From NCBI GenBank assembly GCA_023393475.1, contig JAEWLC010000043.1, positions 22,978-86,977 of the forward strand: a DNA stretch of 64,000 nucleotides. The letters run 5' to 3'. The translations under genes were made by a program, and so were the position numbers. Below are positions 48,690 through 57,605 of this stretch, one piece after another (within the stretch, counting starts at the first letter, position 1; each line of letters starts with the position of its first letter). This stretch comes from Pseudomonadota bacterium (GTDB lineage Bacteria; Pseudomonadota; Alphaproteobacteria; Rhizobiales; Devosiaceae). Below the pieces are notes generated by a model. It did no database searches, had not been told where the DNA came from, and saw only the letters and a list, made by a program, of their open reading frames with translations.

Positions 48690-50078
48690 ATGCCTGCCTT
48701 CAAGCTGATCGACGCCAAACTGCCGGATTTCGGCATTCCCAAAACACGCCCGGAGCTGGACCGTTCCGTCTATCAGGAGCGCTTCGCTGCCCTGAACCGC
48801 GCCCGACGTGCTGCCGGCCTCGATGCGATCGTCGTCTATGCCGACCGCGAGCACACCGCGAACCTCACGTACCTCACCGGCTTCGATCCGCGTTTCGAGG
48901 AAGCGCTGCTGATCATCGCGCCCGACCTGACGCCGACGCTGCTCGCCGGTCCGGAGAACCTCGGGCGCGCCAACGACGCCGCGATCGAGGTCGAGGCCCG
49001 GCTCTATCCACCCTTCGGCCTGCTGGGGCAGGACCGCACCACGACCCCGGCGCTCGCCGAAGTGCTGCGCAATGCAGGCATCTCGGCAAACCAGCGGATC
49101 GGCGTCTTGGGCTGGAAGTATTTCGGTCCGGACGAAGCGGCCAAGCCCGAGTCGTGGCTCGAAATCCCGAGCTACATCGCCGACACCCTGCGCCAGATCG
49201 CCGGAGTCGAAGGCAAGGTGGTGAACGCCAACGCCCTGCTGATGCACTCGGTGACCGGCCTCCGCGCCGTCAACGAGATCGTACAGATCGCGCAGTTCGA
49301 GTTCGGCGCGGTCGCCTGCTCCGAGGCCGTGAAGGCGCTGATCGCCAATGTGCGACCGGGGATGAGCGGCTTCGACGCCGTGCAGAACATGCGGCTCGGC
49401 GTGCTCCCGCACTCGTGTCACACCATGTTCTCCTCGGGCGATGAGCTGGTCGGCCTCAATAGCCCCTCCGGCCGCGTGCTCCGGAAGGGCGACCCGATGA
49501 CTACGGCCGTGGGCTACTGGGGTGGCCTGTCGAGCCGCATGGGCTGGCTCGCCGAGGATGCTGGCGATCTGCACGAGAACGTGCGCGACTATGTCGAGCG
49601 GCTCGCCGGCCCGTATTTCGCCTGCGCCGCCGAATGGTACGAAACCATCGGCATCGGCGTCACCGGCGGCGAGCTCGACGCCCTCGCGCGCCGCCATCTC
49701 GATACGCCCTTCTTCAAGCTGGTGCTGAACCCGGGCCACCTCATCCATATCGATGAGTGGATGAATACCCAGGTCTATCCCGGCTCCACCGAACCGTTCC
49801 TCTCCGGCCAGTGCGTCCAGGTCGATATCATCCCCGCCGCGGGGGCTCCCTACTATGGCGCCAATATCGAGGACGGCATCGCCCTGCTCGACGCGCAGGG
49901 CAGGGATGAGCTGAAGTCTTCCTTCCCCGAGGTCTGGGGCAGGATCGAAGCGCGCCGTGCATTTATGGCCGATGTCCTGGGAATCCGGCTCAAGCCAGAG
50001 GTTCTTCCGCTCTCCAACCTCGCCGGCGCGATGCCCCCGTTCTGGTTGTCGCCGAACCGCATCGTTAGCAAAGCGTGA
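48690..50078 (+). CDS. M24-family peptidase-like protein with altered metal site
   Basis: A 462-residue protein with the two-domain layout of Xaa-Pro aminopeptidases: N-terminal creatinase-type domain (about 25-190, LDAIVVYADREHTANLTYLT) and C-terminal pita-bread domain (about 200-450). Ligands expected for two metals are largely absent: the first Asp strand reads MTTAVGYWGGL, the second has no DITR-type motif, and QVDIIPAAG replaces the usual IEPG. PGHLIHIDEW and IEDGIALLD survive. It may be a non-peptidase or use another chemistry. The ATG at 48690 follows AGGA. The gene is divergent from sitA. Confidence 0.65.
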   Translation: MPAFKLIDAKLPDFGIPKTRPELDRSVYQERFAALNRARRAAGLDAIVVYADREHTANLTYLTGFDPRFEEALLIIAPDLTPTLLAGPENLGRANDAAIEVEARLYPPFGLLGQDRTTTPALAEVLRNAGISANQRIGVLGWKYFGPDEAAKPESWLEIPSYIADTLRQIAGVEGKVVNANALLMHSVTGLRAVNEIVQIAQFEFGAVACSEAVKALIANVRPGMSGFDAVQNMRLGVLPHSCHTMFSSGDELVGLNSPSGRVLRKGDPMTTAVGYWGGLSSRMGWLAEDAGDLHENVRDYVERLAGPYFACAAEWYETIGIGVTGGELDALARRHLDTPFFKLVLNPGHLIHIDEWMNTQVYPGSTEPFLSGQCVQVDIIPAAGAPYYGANIEDGIALLDAQGRDELKSSFPEVWGRIEARRAFMADVLGIRLKPEVLPLSNLAGAMPPFWLSPNRIVSKA

Positions 50079-50274
50079 TGTCGCGTTATTGCAGAAGCTT
50101 GCCAAGCGTCGCGACGCTCTCTATCCGTGCTGCATCGACATTTGGCTGATTTCCGGCCGTATGCCCCCGCACAACGGTCAGGCGCACGATGGGACGTCCA
50201 ATATCGACCGACCGGATAGGCGGACGTGGGTCGCGTTCTGTCCAACCACATAACTGCGCATGAGGGACTACCCG

Positions 50275-50484
50275 ATGGAAAAGGGCACCGTCAAATTCTA
50301 CAACGATCAGAAGGGCTACGGCTTCATTCAGCCGGATAACGGCGGCAAGGACGTGTTCGTCCATGCTACCGCCCTCCAGCGTTCGGGGCTTCAGGCCCTG
50401 AGCGAGGGCCAGAAGGTCTCGTTCGAGACCGGCGAGGATCGTCGCACCGGCAAGATCGCCGTGACCGAGATCCAGGAAGCCTGA
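50275..50484 (+). CDS. Cold-shock domain protein (CspA family)
   Basis: A 69-residue RNA-binding protein. RNP1 is KGYGFIQ and RNP2 is VFVHATAL. It opens with MEKGTVKFYNDQKGYGFIQP. Csp proteins melt RNA structure at low temperature or in stationary phase. The ATG at 50275 has GAGGGA about 8 bases upstream; an in-frame ATG at 50260 would add five residues. The 196-base gap upstream could provide a long 5' leader, as in many cold-shock genes. A strong terminator follows. Confidence 0.93.
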   Translation: MEKGTVKFYNDQKGYGFIQPDNGGKDVFVHATALQRSGLQALSEGQKVSFETGEDRRTGKIAVTEIQEA

Positions 50485-50512
50485 TCGGCATATCCCAAGG
50501 GATCGGAATTTG

Positions 50513-50546
50513 CACCGGGCGTCCTGCAAAGGGCGCCCGGTTTTTC
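50513..50546 (+). terminator. Rho-independent terminator after the cold-shock gene
   Basis: ACCGGGCG pairs with CGCCCGGT (8 bp) across a 12-base loop, followed by TTTTTC. It lies 28 bases after the stop and ends one base before the stop of the convergent NDH-2 gene. Confidence 0.85.
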
Positions 50547-51842
50547 TTACTCCTGCGCTCGGCCGCCGCCCGTGCGCCCGCTGCCGGCCTCGCCCCATGT
50601 GATGAGCCGGGCGCTGCGATGGCCCGTCAGGTAGATCCAGAGCCAGCTGATCGCGACCGAGATCCGGTTCTTCAGCCCGATCAGGAAGTAGATGTGGGCC
50701 AGTCCCCAGGTCCACCAGCCGATCCAGCCGGTCAGCTGCAGCCAGCCGAAATCGATGAGCGCCGCGCTTCTGCCCACTGTCGCGATATCGCCCAGGTGCC
50801 GGTAGCGGAACGGACCGATGCTCCGTCCCTCGAGCCGCGCCCGGATCACAGCCGCCGCGTATTTGCCGCCCTGCTTGGCGGCATCGCCGATCCCCGGCAC
50901 CGGCTTGCCGTTGGGGCCCAGAACCGTGACCGTGTCACCGATGGCGAAGATCTCGGGGTGCCCCGGTACCGTCAGGTCGGGCTCGACCTTGATGCGGCCG
51001 GCGCGATCCGCCTCGACCCCGAGCCATTTCGCGGCCGGCGACGCCAGCACGCCGGCGGCCCAGATGATCGTGCCGGCCCTGAGCTCCGACGCCTCGAACT
51101 GCACCGCCTCGGCGGTGACCCCGGTGACCGGTGTGCCAAGCATCACTTCGACGCCCAGCTTCTCGAGCGCCGACTTGGCATAGGCCGAAAGGCTCTCGCG
51201 GAAATTGGCCAGCACCCGCGGCCCGGCTTCGATCAGCACCACCCGTGCCTCTTCCGGCTGGATGGTGCGGAACTCGTTCCTGAGCGTCGTGCGGGCAAGC
51301 TCGACGATGGCGCCGGCCAGTTCCACGCCCGTGGCTCCGGCTCCGATGATCGCAAAGGTCAGCAGCGCCCTGCGCCGCTCCGAATCGGTCTCCCGTTCCG
51401 CAGCCTCGAAGGCCAGCAGCAGGCGCCGCCGCATCGCCGTAGCGTCCTCGAGCGTCTTGAGGCCGGGCGCGAAGGGTTCCCAGTCATCGTGCCCGAAATA
51501 GGCGTGACGGGCGCCGGTGGCGATGATCAGGCTGTCATAGGGGAGGCGCCCGCCATCCTCGAGCTCGACCACGCGATTGGCCGCATCGATGCCGGTAACA
51601 CTGCCGAGCAGCGTCGTCACTTCGGGTCGATGCTTCAGCAGCATGCGGATCGGCCAGGCGATCTCGGAGGGGCTGAGCGCGGTGGTCGCCACCTGGTAGA
51701 GCAGCGGCTGGAACAGATGATGGTTGCGCCGGTCGACGATGGTGATGTCGACATCGGCGCCCTTCAGCTTCTGGATCGCCGCCAGTCCGCCGAAGCCGCC
51801 GCCGATGATGACCACGCGATGTTTCCGAGCCCCGTTGTCCAT
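50547..51842 (-). CDS. ndh: Type II NADH dehydrogenase (NDH-2)
   Basis: A 431-residue, single-subunit, non-pumping NADH:quinone oxidoreductase at the inner membrane. FAD-binding motif VVIIGGGFGGLAAIQKL at the N-terminus; NADH-binding FAIIGAGATGVELAGAI (about residues 165-181); the conserved IWAAGV and EIFAIGDT strands; a hydrophobic/amphipathic C-terminal region (LTGWIGWWTWGLAHIYFLIG) for membrane attachment. Length is normal. It is convergent with the cold-shock gene and co-directional with hxlR upstream. Confidence 0.92.
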   Translation of the reverse strand: MDNGARKHRVVIIGGGFGGLAAIQKLKGADVDITIVDRRNHHLFQPLLYQVATTALSPSEIAWPIRMLLKHRPEVTTLLGSVTGIDAANRVVELEDGGRLPYDSLIIATGARHAYFGHDDWEPFAPGLKTLEDATAMRRRLLLAFEAAERETDSERRRALLTFAIIGAGATGVELAGAIVELARTTLRNEFRTIQPEEARVVLIEAGPRVLANFRESLSAYAKSALEKLGVEVMLGTPVTGVTAEAVQFEASELRAGTIIWAAGVLASPAAKWLGVEADRAGRIKVEPDLTVPGHPEIFAIGDTVTVLGPNGKPVPGIGDAAKQGGKYAAAVIRARLEGRSIGPFRYRHLGDIATVGRSAALIDFGWLQLTGWIGWWTWGLAHIYFLIGLKNRISVAISWLWIYLTGHRSARLITWGEAGSGRTGGGRAQE

Positions 51843-51943
51843 CCAAAAACCCCGTATGCTTCCGACACTTATATGGGATCTCGGACCATCGCGCCCAACC
51901 TGTCCTGAAGCAGGGGAGGCTTGCGCGCAGCGATAGGGCGAAG

Positions 51944-52294
51944 CTACTCGACGCTGCCGTCGAACTCCCGCCGCGCCGCCTCGATGCTGTCGCGGTTGCG
52001 CACCGCGAAGGCACCGAGCGGCCGCACCGTCTCGGCGAAGTTGATGCCCAGTTCTGTGAGTTCGTACTCGACCCGGGGCGGGATCGTGGCGAAGGCCACG
52101 CGCGAGGCAAAGCCGTCGCGCTGCAGGCTGCGCAGGGTCAGCGTCAGCTGCTTCTGCGAAATCCCGGACACCTCCCGGGCGATTTCGTTGAAGCGCAGCC
52201 GGCCCGACCGTAGCACGGCCAGCACATCGACCGTCCAGCGTGCGCCGGCGAGATCGAGCAATTCGTGGACCATCTCAAACTGGGTTGACGCCAT
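51944..52294 (-). CDS. HxlR-family transcriptional regulator
   Basis: A 116-residue winged-helix regulator. Seen: LLDLAGARWTVDVLAVLRSG and RLRFNEIAREVSGISQKQLT, the family pattern, then VEYELTELG. HxlR proteins respond to redox stress or small electrophiles. Usual members carry a sensing Cys near the N-terminus; none is present here. The ATG at 52294 has AAGGAGAG upstream; the open frame to 52459 extends through the intergenic region. It lies between the emrAB operon and ndh on the same strand and may control either. Confidence 0.85.
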   Translation of the reverse strand: MASTQFEMVHELLDLAGARWTVDVLAVLRSGRLRFNEIAREVSGISQKQLTLTLRSLQRDGFASRVAFATIPPRVEYELTELGINFAETVRPLGAFAVRNRDSIEAARREFDGSVE

Positions 52295-52400
52295 GACGCT
52301 CTCCTTCAACTTCGACATCTGGATACAGGACGCGCAGGGACCCGCGTCCGCAGGCATGGGCTTTACCGGCCCCGATTGCGTGGACATTACCGACGCAGGA

Positions 52401-52425
52401 GGGCGACCACGCGTTGCGGTCGCCC
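52401..52425 (-). terminator. Possible terminator hairpin after emrB
   Basis: A perfect 8-bp inverted repeat, GGGCGACC and GGTCGCCC, with a nine-base loop, lies 30 bases beyond the emrB stop. There is no U-tract, so termination would be weak or Rho-assisted. Confidence 0.35.
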
Positions 52426-52455
52426 GTGGGCGGCCGCGAGAACTCGTTCGACCTG

Positions 52456-54003
52456 TCACTCGCCCATGGCGTGGGCGCGCTCCTCGGCCGTCATCACCCG
52501 CGGTGCGGGCTTGCGGAGCAGGAAGACGATCGGCAGCGACACGAAGGTCAGGATCATCATCAGATGGAAGTCATCGAGGAAGGCGAGCATCGCCGCCTGT
52601 TGGGTGATCAGTCCGTTCAGCGTGCCGACGATGTTCGAGAACCCGCCATAAGCCGCGGCAAGGTCGCGGATCGGCCCGGAGTCGAGCGTGATCCGCTGGG
52701 CCAGTTCGCCATAGTTCACCACCTGCATCTGCGCGAGGATGGTCGTCACCACCGAGATGCCCACGCCCTGGCCGACATTGCGGATGAGGCTGAACATGGC
52801 GGTCGCATCGACGCGATACTTGGCGTTGATGGTGGCGAAGGCCAGCGAGTTGAGCGGCACGAACACGAAGCCCATGCCCACGCCCTGGATGAAGCCCGAG
52901 ATCAGGATCGGGCCCGATCCCATCACCACGTCGAACTCGGTCATCATGTAGAGCGAGTAGCCCATGATGATCGTGCCGAAGGCCACGAGGTAGCGCGGAT
53001 CGATCTTGGCGACGAGCCGGCCGACGAAGATCATCGAGACCATGGTTCCGATGCCGCGCGGACCCATCAGCAGCCCCGTTTCGATCACCGGGAAGCCCAT
53101 CAGGTTCTGCAGCATCGGCGGCAGCAGGGCGAGGCCCGAGAACAGCGTGATGCCGGTGATGACGATGAGCACGAGCCCGGTGACGAGGTTCCGGTCCTTG
53201 AACATTCCCATGTCCATGAACGGGTTCTCGGCCGTGAGGCAATGCACCGCGAATACCCACAGCCCCGAGATGGCGAGCAGCAGGTAGAGCCAGATCTCCG
53301 GCGAGTCGAACCAGCCGACGCCCTGGCCGCGATCGAGCAGCAGCTGCATCGACGCCACGGCGAGCGCCAGCATGCCGAAGCCGAAGAAGTCGAACTTGCG
53401 AATCTTGATCGGCGTGTTCGGCATCAGCGCGAACAGCATGGAAAACGCCACGACGCCCACCGGCAGGTTGACGAGGAACACGGCGCGCCAGTTGAAGGTC
53501 TCGGTCAGCCAGCCGCCAAGCGTCGGCCCGATGATCGGCCCGAACATAATGCCGGCGCCGAAGATCGCCATGGCCTGCCCAAGCTGTTCGCGCGGGTTGA
53601 TATCCATCATCGTCGCCTGGGCGAGCGGCACCAGCACGGCGCCGAAGACGCCCTGCGCCACCCGGAACAGCACCATCTGGGCAAGGTTCGTCGCAACACC
53701 GCAGAGCAGCGACGCCACGGTGAAGCCGACGACGGCAATCAGCAGCAGGTTGCGCCGGCCGATACGGTCGGCAAACCAGCCGGTCAGCGGCGTCGCGATT
53801 GCCGCGGCCACGATGTAGGAGGTCAGGACCCAGTTGATCTCGTCCTGCGATGCACCGAGCGAGGCGCGCATGTGCGGCAGCGCGACGTTGGCGATCGTGG
53901 TGTCGAGCACCTGCATGATCACCGCCACCATGATGGCGGTGGTCAAGAGGGCCTTGTTCTTCACCACCACATTAGGGGCGGAGACTGCGGGTGCAGCGGC
54001 CAT
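52456..54003 (-). CDS. DHA2-type multidrug efflux MFS transporter (EmrB-like)
   Basis: A 515-residue, 14-helix transporter. Characteristic parts: IMQVLDTTIANVALPHMRAS in helix 1 with the conserved Asp, WVLTSYIVAAAIATPLTGWF, DRIGRRN loop, and the antiporter motif GPIIGPTLGGWL in helix 5. It forms a tripartite pump with the EmrA adaptor and an outer-membrane channel that is not in the window. It begins 1 base after the emrA stop. The operon is controlled by the MarR gene at its head. Confidence 0.9.
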   Translation of the reverse strand: MAAAPAVSAPNVVVKNKALLTTAIMVAVIMQVLDTTIANVALPHMRASLGASQDEINWVLTSYIVAAAIATPLTGWFADRIGRRNLLLIAVVGFTVASLLCGVATNLAQMVLFRVAQGVFGAVLVPLAQATMMDINPREQLGQAMAIFGAGIMFGPIIGPTLGGWLTETFNWRAVFLVNLPVGVVAFSMLFALMPNTPIKIRKFDFFGFGMLALAVASMQLLLDRGQGVGWFDSPEIWLYLLLAISGLWVFAVHCLTAENPFMDMGMFKDRNLVTGLVLIVITGITLFSGLALLPPMLQNLMGFPVIETGLLMGPRGIGTMVSMIFVGRLVAKIDPRYLVAFGTIIMGYSLYMMTEFDVVMGSGPILISGFIQGVGMGFVFVPLNSLAFATINAKYRVDATAMFSLIRNVGQGVGISVVTTILAQMQVVNYGELAQRITLDSGPIRDLAAAYGGFSNIVGTLNGLITQQAAMLAFLDDFHLMMILTFVSLPIVFLLRKPAPRVMTAEERAHAMGE

Positions 54004-54004
54004 T

Positions 54005-55162
54005 TTAGTTCGCCTTAGCGGTTTCCGGCGCGGTGCCTTCGGGCTTGGTGTCGACGTTGACGACGGCGCTCATGCCCGCGACCAGCGCCTGGCTATCGGC
54101 CGTGTCGACGACGATCTTCACCGGCACGCGCTGCGTCACCTTCACCCAGTTGCCCGTGGCATTCTGGGCCGGGATCAGCGCGAATTCCGAGCCGGTCGCC
54201 GCACCGATCGAGTCGATGTGGCCTTCGAGCTTCTTGCCCGGGAACGCATCCACGGTGATCTCTACGGGAAGCCCGCTCTTCAGCGTCGTCAGCTGGGTTT
54301 CCTTGAAGTTGGCCTCGATCCAGACGTCGTTGCTCTCCACCAGCGTCGCGATGGTCGAGCCGGTGTTGATGAACTGACCGACATTGAGGCTGCCGACCTG
54401 CGCCACGACGCCGTCGGCGGGCGCGACGACCGTTGTCTTGTCGAGGTTACGCTGCGCGTTGTCGCGAGCCGCCAGCGCGGCGCGAACGGCCGGATGGTCG
54501 TCGGTCGCGATGTCGGGGGTGCCGCCGAGCGCCGCGACCGAGTTGGCCACGTCCTGCTCTTCGAGCGCCAGCGTCGACTGGGCCTGCTGCAGCGCGAGTC
54601 GCGCGTCATCGAGGCTCGATTCCGCCGTGATGCCCTGCTGGCGCAGGTTCGACGAGCGGTCCCATTCCTTCTGCCGGATCTCCAGCGCATCCTTGGCAGC
54701 CTGCAGCTTGGCGAGCGCGATCGAGTGCGCCACGCGCAGCTGCTCGACATTGACGCGGGCCGAGGCAAGCGCCGCGTCGGCCTGGGCCAGCGCGATGCGA
54801 TAGGGCTCGGGATCGACCGAGAACAGCGGCTCGCCGGCCTTCACCGGCTGGTTGTCCTTCACCGCCACCGAGGCGATGCGTCCGGCAACGTCGGCGGACA
54901 CCGAAACCTTGTTCTGCTTCACATAGGCGTTGTCGGTTTCGACATAGCGCCCGCCCGTAAGGAAGAAGTACCCGCCACCGGCGGCGAGGATCACCGGCAC
55001 GGCCAGCATGATGGCCAGGCGGCGGCCGGAGCGCTTCTTCTTGGCCGGCGCTTCGGGCGCGACAGCAGCAGCCGCGGCTGGAGCCGACTTGGGCGCCTCC
55101 GCGGTCGGCACTTCGACAGGCTTGGCTTCGCCGGGGGCAGGCGGGGTGACGCGGGCGTTCAT
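54005..55162 (-). CDS. HlyD/EmrA-type membrane-fusion protein
   Basis: A 385-residue periplasmic adaptor. An Ala/Pro-rich cytoplasmic start is followed by one anchor helix (LAIMLAVPVILAAGGGYFFL, about residues 49-68), a lipoyl half (VETDNAYVKQNKVSVSADVA), a long coiled hairpin (about 120-220) and the second lipoyl half (VVAPADGVVAQVGSLNVGQF). It links the EmrB-like pump to an outer-membrane channel. Its start overlaps the marR stop by four bases (ATGA), and emrB follows after 1 base. Confidence 0.9.
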   Translation of the reverse strand: MNARVTPPAPGEAKPVEVPTAEAPKSAPAAAAAVAPEAPAKKKRSGRRLAIMLAVPVILAAGGGYFFLTGGRYVETDNAYVKQNKVSVSADVAGRIASVAVKDNQPVKAGEPLFSVDPEPYRIALAQADAALASARVNVEQLRVAHSIALAKLQAAKDALEIRQKEWDRSSNLRQQGITAESSLDDARLALQQAQSTLALEEQDVANSVAALGGTPDIATDDHPAVRAALAARDNAQRNLDKTTVVAPADGVVAQVGSLNVGQFINTGSTIATLVESNDVWIEANFKETQLTTLKSGLPVEITVDAFPGKKLEGHIDSIGAATGSEFALIPAQNATGNWVKVTQRVPVKIVVDTADSQALVAGMSAVVNVDTKPEGTAPETAKAN

Positions 55163-55629
55163 TCTACTTCCTCGAGTTCGGCCCGAAGGCCGATAAGATT
55201 GCCGCGCATCTTGCCGAGCACGGCGACAACGGTTTCGCGATCTTCCGGGCTCACGCCCTCGAGCGCGGTCTCAAACATGGCTAGTCCGACTTTCCGGGCC
55301 GAACTGAAGACTTCCTCGCCCTCGCTTGTGAGGCGAGCGAGCTTGGCCCGGCTGTCCGTCGGGTCGACGTAACGCTCGATCAGCCCGCGCTTCTCCAGCC
55401 GGTCCAGCACCCCCGACATGGTCATCGGGTCGGTATCGGCAGCAACGGCGAGCTGCACCTGGGTGATGCCCTCGAAGGTCGCGATCTGCGCCAGCGTCCG
55501 CCACTGCGGCAGCGTCACGCCGTGAGTCTTGGCCTCCTCCTCGAACCGGCGCTTCATCAGCCGCGCGACTTCGTGGATCAGGAATCCAAGCGGATACTTG
55601 CTCTTCAGGCTGGGCTCATTCGGTTTCAT
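55159..55629 (-). CDS. MarR-family repressor of the emrAB operon
   Basis: A 156-residue winged-helix regulator with GVTLPQWRTLAQIATFEGIT, DTDPMTMSGVLDRLEKRGLI and the wing RYVDPTDSRAKLARLTSEG, all MarR-typical. It heads marR-emrA-emrB. The ATG at 55629 is 7-8 bases past a -10 and has no Shine-Dalgarno site, so the message may be leaderless; a longer start at 55659 would read through the operator. Release by phenolic or drug ligands is typical of the family. Confidence 0.88.
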   Translation of the reverse strand: MKPNEPSLKSKYPLGFLIHEVARLMKRRFEEEAKTHGVTLPQWRTLAQIATFEGITQVQLAVAADTDPMTMSGVLDRLEKRGLIERYVDPTDSRAKLARLTSEGEEVFSSARKVGLAMFETALEGVSPEDRETVVAVLGKMRGNLIGLRAELEEVE

Positions 55630-55636
55630 AAGCGCA

Positions 55637-55664
55637 CATATAATAAGTACACTTATCAAGTCAA
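55637..55664 (-). promoter_or_regulatory. marR-emrAB promoter with overlapping MarR operator
   Basis: On the minus strand -35 TTGACT (55659-55664), a 16-base spacer and -10 TATATG (55637-55642). The spacer contains TGATAAGT-N2-ACTTATTA (55641-55658), an inverted repeat matching at seven of eight pairs. Binding there would block RNA polymerase. Confidence 0.6.
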
Positions 55665-55828
55665 CGTGGAGAACTATTAGAAGCCTAACGATTTTTGCAT
55701 GGATGCCATGCCGCCGCTACTAAAGGGGGACGGCTGCGCGCCCCATCCCCGGCCTTCCGCTGTCGACAGGGGGGCTAAATCCGCCTATCTCTGGCTGCCC
55801 TTCCTGACCATTTTCTGCAGTCGTTTCC

Positions 55829-57538
55829 ATGTCTACGGCCTCGTCCCCGATCAGCGCTGAAACATTGCTGGCGCTGCTCAAGAGCATTGTCGGCGATAGC
55901 TATGTGCTGACCGAGGAGCGCAACACCCGCCGCTACCGCAAGGGCTACCGCTATGGCGACGGTCACGCGCTGGCCGTCGTGCGGCCCGGCACGCTGCTCG
56001 AGCAGTGGCGCGTGTTCAAGGCGGTGGTTGAGGCCGGCTGCGTGGTCATCACCCAGGGCGCCAACACCGGCCTCAACGGCGGCTCGAGCCCGTTCGGCGA
56101 GGACTACGACCGCCCGGTTGTCATCATCAACACCATGCGCATCGGCCGCATCGACCTCATCAAGGGCGGCGAACAGGTCCTCTGCCATGCCGGAGCGACC
56201 CTGCATAAGCTCGAAAAGCTGATCCGCCCGCTCGGGCGCGAACCGCACTCGGTCATCGGCTCCACCACCATCGGCGCCTCGGTCGTCGGCGGCGTCTGCA
56301 ACAATTCCGGTGGTGCCCTCATCAGGCGCGGCCCGGCTTTCACCCAGATGGCGCTCTACGCCCGCATCGGCGAGGACGGCTCGGTGTCGCTGGTCAACCA
56401 TCTCGGCATCGACCTCGGCAACGACCCGGAGACCATCCTCTCCCGCCTCGATCGCGGCGAGTACAGCGAGACCGACGTCAGCCACACGACCGGCCGGCTC
56501 GCCTCCGACCCGGACTACGCTACGCTGGTGCGCGACATCGATGCGCCGACGCCCGGCCGCTACAACAACGATCCGCGGCTGCTGTTCGAAGCCGCCGGCA
56601 GCGCCGGCAAGCTCTGCGTCTTCGCGGTCCGGCTCGACACGTTCCAGAGCTCCGGCCCGTCGCGCGTCTTCTACATCGGCACCAACGACTATAACGAGCT
56701 GACCCAGCTGCGCCGGCACATCCTCGGCACCTTCGCCAATGCCCCGGTGGCCGGCGAGTACCTCCATCGCGAGGCCTACACACTGGCCGAGGAATACGGC
56801 AAGGATCTCTATCTCTTCCTCAAGCATGTCGGCACCGAGCGCATCTCGACCGCCTTCACCCTGAAGAGCCGGTTCGACGCCATCACCGGCAAGCTCGGCC
56901 TCGGCACCAACCTCTCCGACAAGCTCCTGCAGCTGATCGTCGGCATCCTCCCCAGCCACCTGCCCAAGCGGATGAACGACTTCCGCGACCGCTACGAGCA
57001 TCACCTGCTGCTGCGCATGGATGGCGCCGGCATCGACGAGGCGCGAAAGTACCTCGGATCGATCTTCCCTTCGGCGGCCGGCGATTTCTTCGAGGCCGAC
57101 GACGAGGAAGCCGCTGCCGCCTTCCGCCACCGCTATGCCGTCGGCGGCGGCACCGTCCGCTATCGCGCCACCCATCCCGACACGGTCGAGCAGATCGTCG
57201 CGCTCGACATGGCCCTGCCGCGCAACACGCTCGACTGGCGCGAAACCCTGCCGGCGGGCGTAGAGGACCAGATCGTCCGCCGCATCCCCTGCGGCCACTT
57301 CCTCTGCCAGGTGTTCCACTACGAATACGCGGTGAAAAAGGGTGCCGACTGGATGGCCATCGAGCACCAGATCATCGAGCACCTCAGCGGCCGCGGCATC
57401 GAGTTCCCGTCCGAGCACAATGTCGGCCACCTCTACGAGGCCAAGCCCGTGCTCGCCGATTTCTACCGCTCGCTCGACCCCACCAACACGCTGAACCCGG
57501 GGATCGGGCACACGTCGAAGAAGAAGAACTGGGCCTGA
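55829..57538 (+). CDS. dld: Quinone-dependent D-lactate dehydrogenase (Dld, FAD-linked)
   Basis: A 569-residue flavoenzyme, close to the 571 residues of E. coli Dld. It oxidises D-lactate to pyruvate and passes electrons to quinone at the cytoplasmic face. Seen: VITQGANTGLNGGSSPFG and IGSTTIGASVVGGVCNNSGG in the FAD-binding domain, the Dld-specific cap with VFYIGTNDYNEL, a membrane-binding stretch LSDKLLQLIVGILPSHLPKR, and EHNVGHLYEAKP with catalytic His. It stands alone, divergent from marR by 199 bases. Confidence 0.93.
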   Translation: MSTASSPISAETLLALLKSIVGDSYVLTEERNTRRYRKGYRYGDGHALAVVRPGTLLEQWRVFKAVVEAGCVVITQGANTGLNGGSSPFGEDYDRPVVIINTMRIGRIDLIKGGEQVLCHAGATLHKLEKLIRPLGREPHSVIGSTTIGASVVGGVCNNSGGALIRRGPAFTQMALYARIGEDGSVSLVNHLGIDLGNDPETILSRLDRGEYSETDVSHTTGRLASDPDYATLVRDIDAPTPGRYNNDPRLLFEAAGSAGKLCVFAVRLDTFQSSGPSRVFYIGTNDYNELTQLRRHILGTFANAPVAGEYLHREAYTLAEEYGKDLYLFLKHVGTERISTAFTLKSRFDAITGKLGLGTNLSDKLLQLIVGILPSHLPKRMNDFRDRYEHHLLLRMDGAGIDEARKYLGSIFPSAAGDFFEADDEEAAAAFRHRYAVGGGTVRYRATHPDTVEQIVALDMALPRNTLDWRETLPAGVEDQIVRRIPCGHFLCQVFHYEYAVKKGADWMAIEHQIIEHLSGRGIEFPSEHNVGHLYEAKPVLADFYRSLDPTNTLNPGIGHTSKKKNWA

Positions 57539-57605
57539 TTGCCGCGACACTCGTAGTCGATCCGGGATCGTGCTAGTCCTAGTCTGTTCAGGCAAGGATG
57601 TGGGG

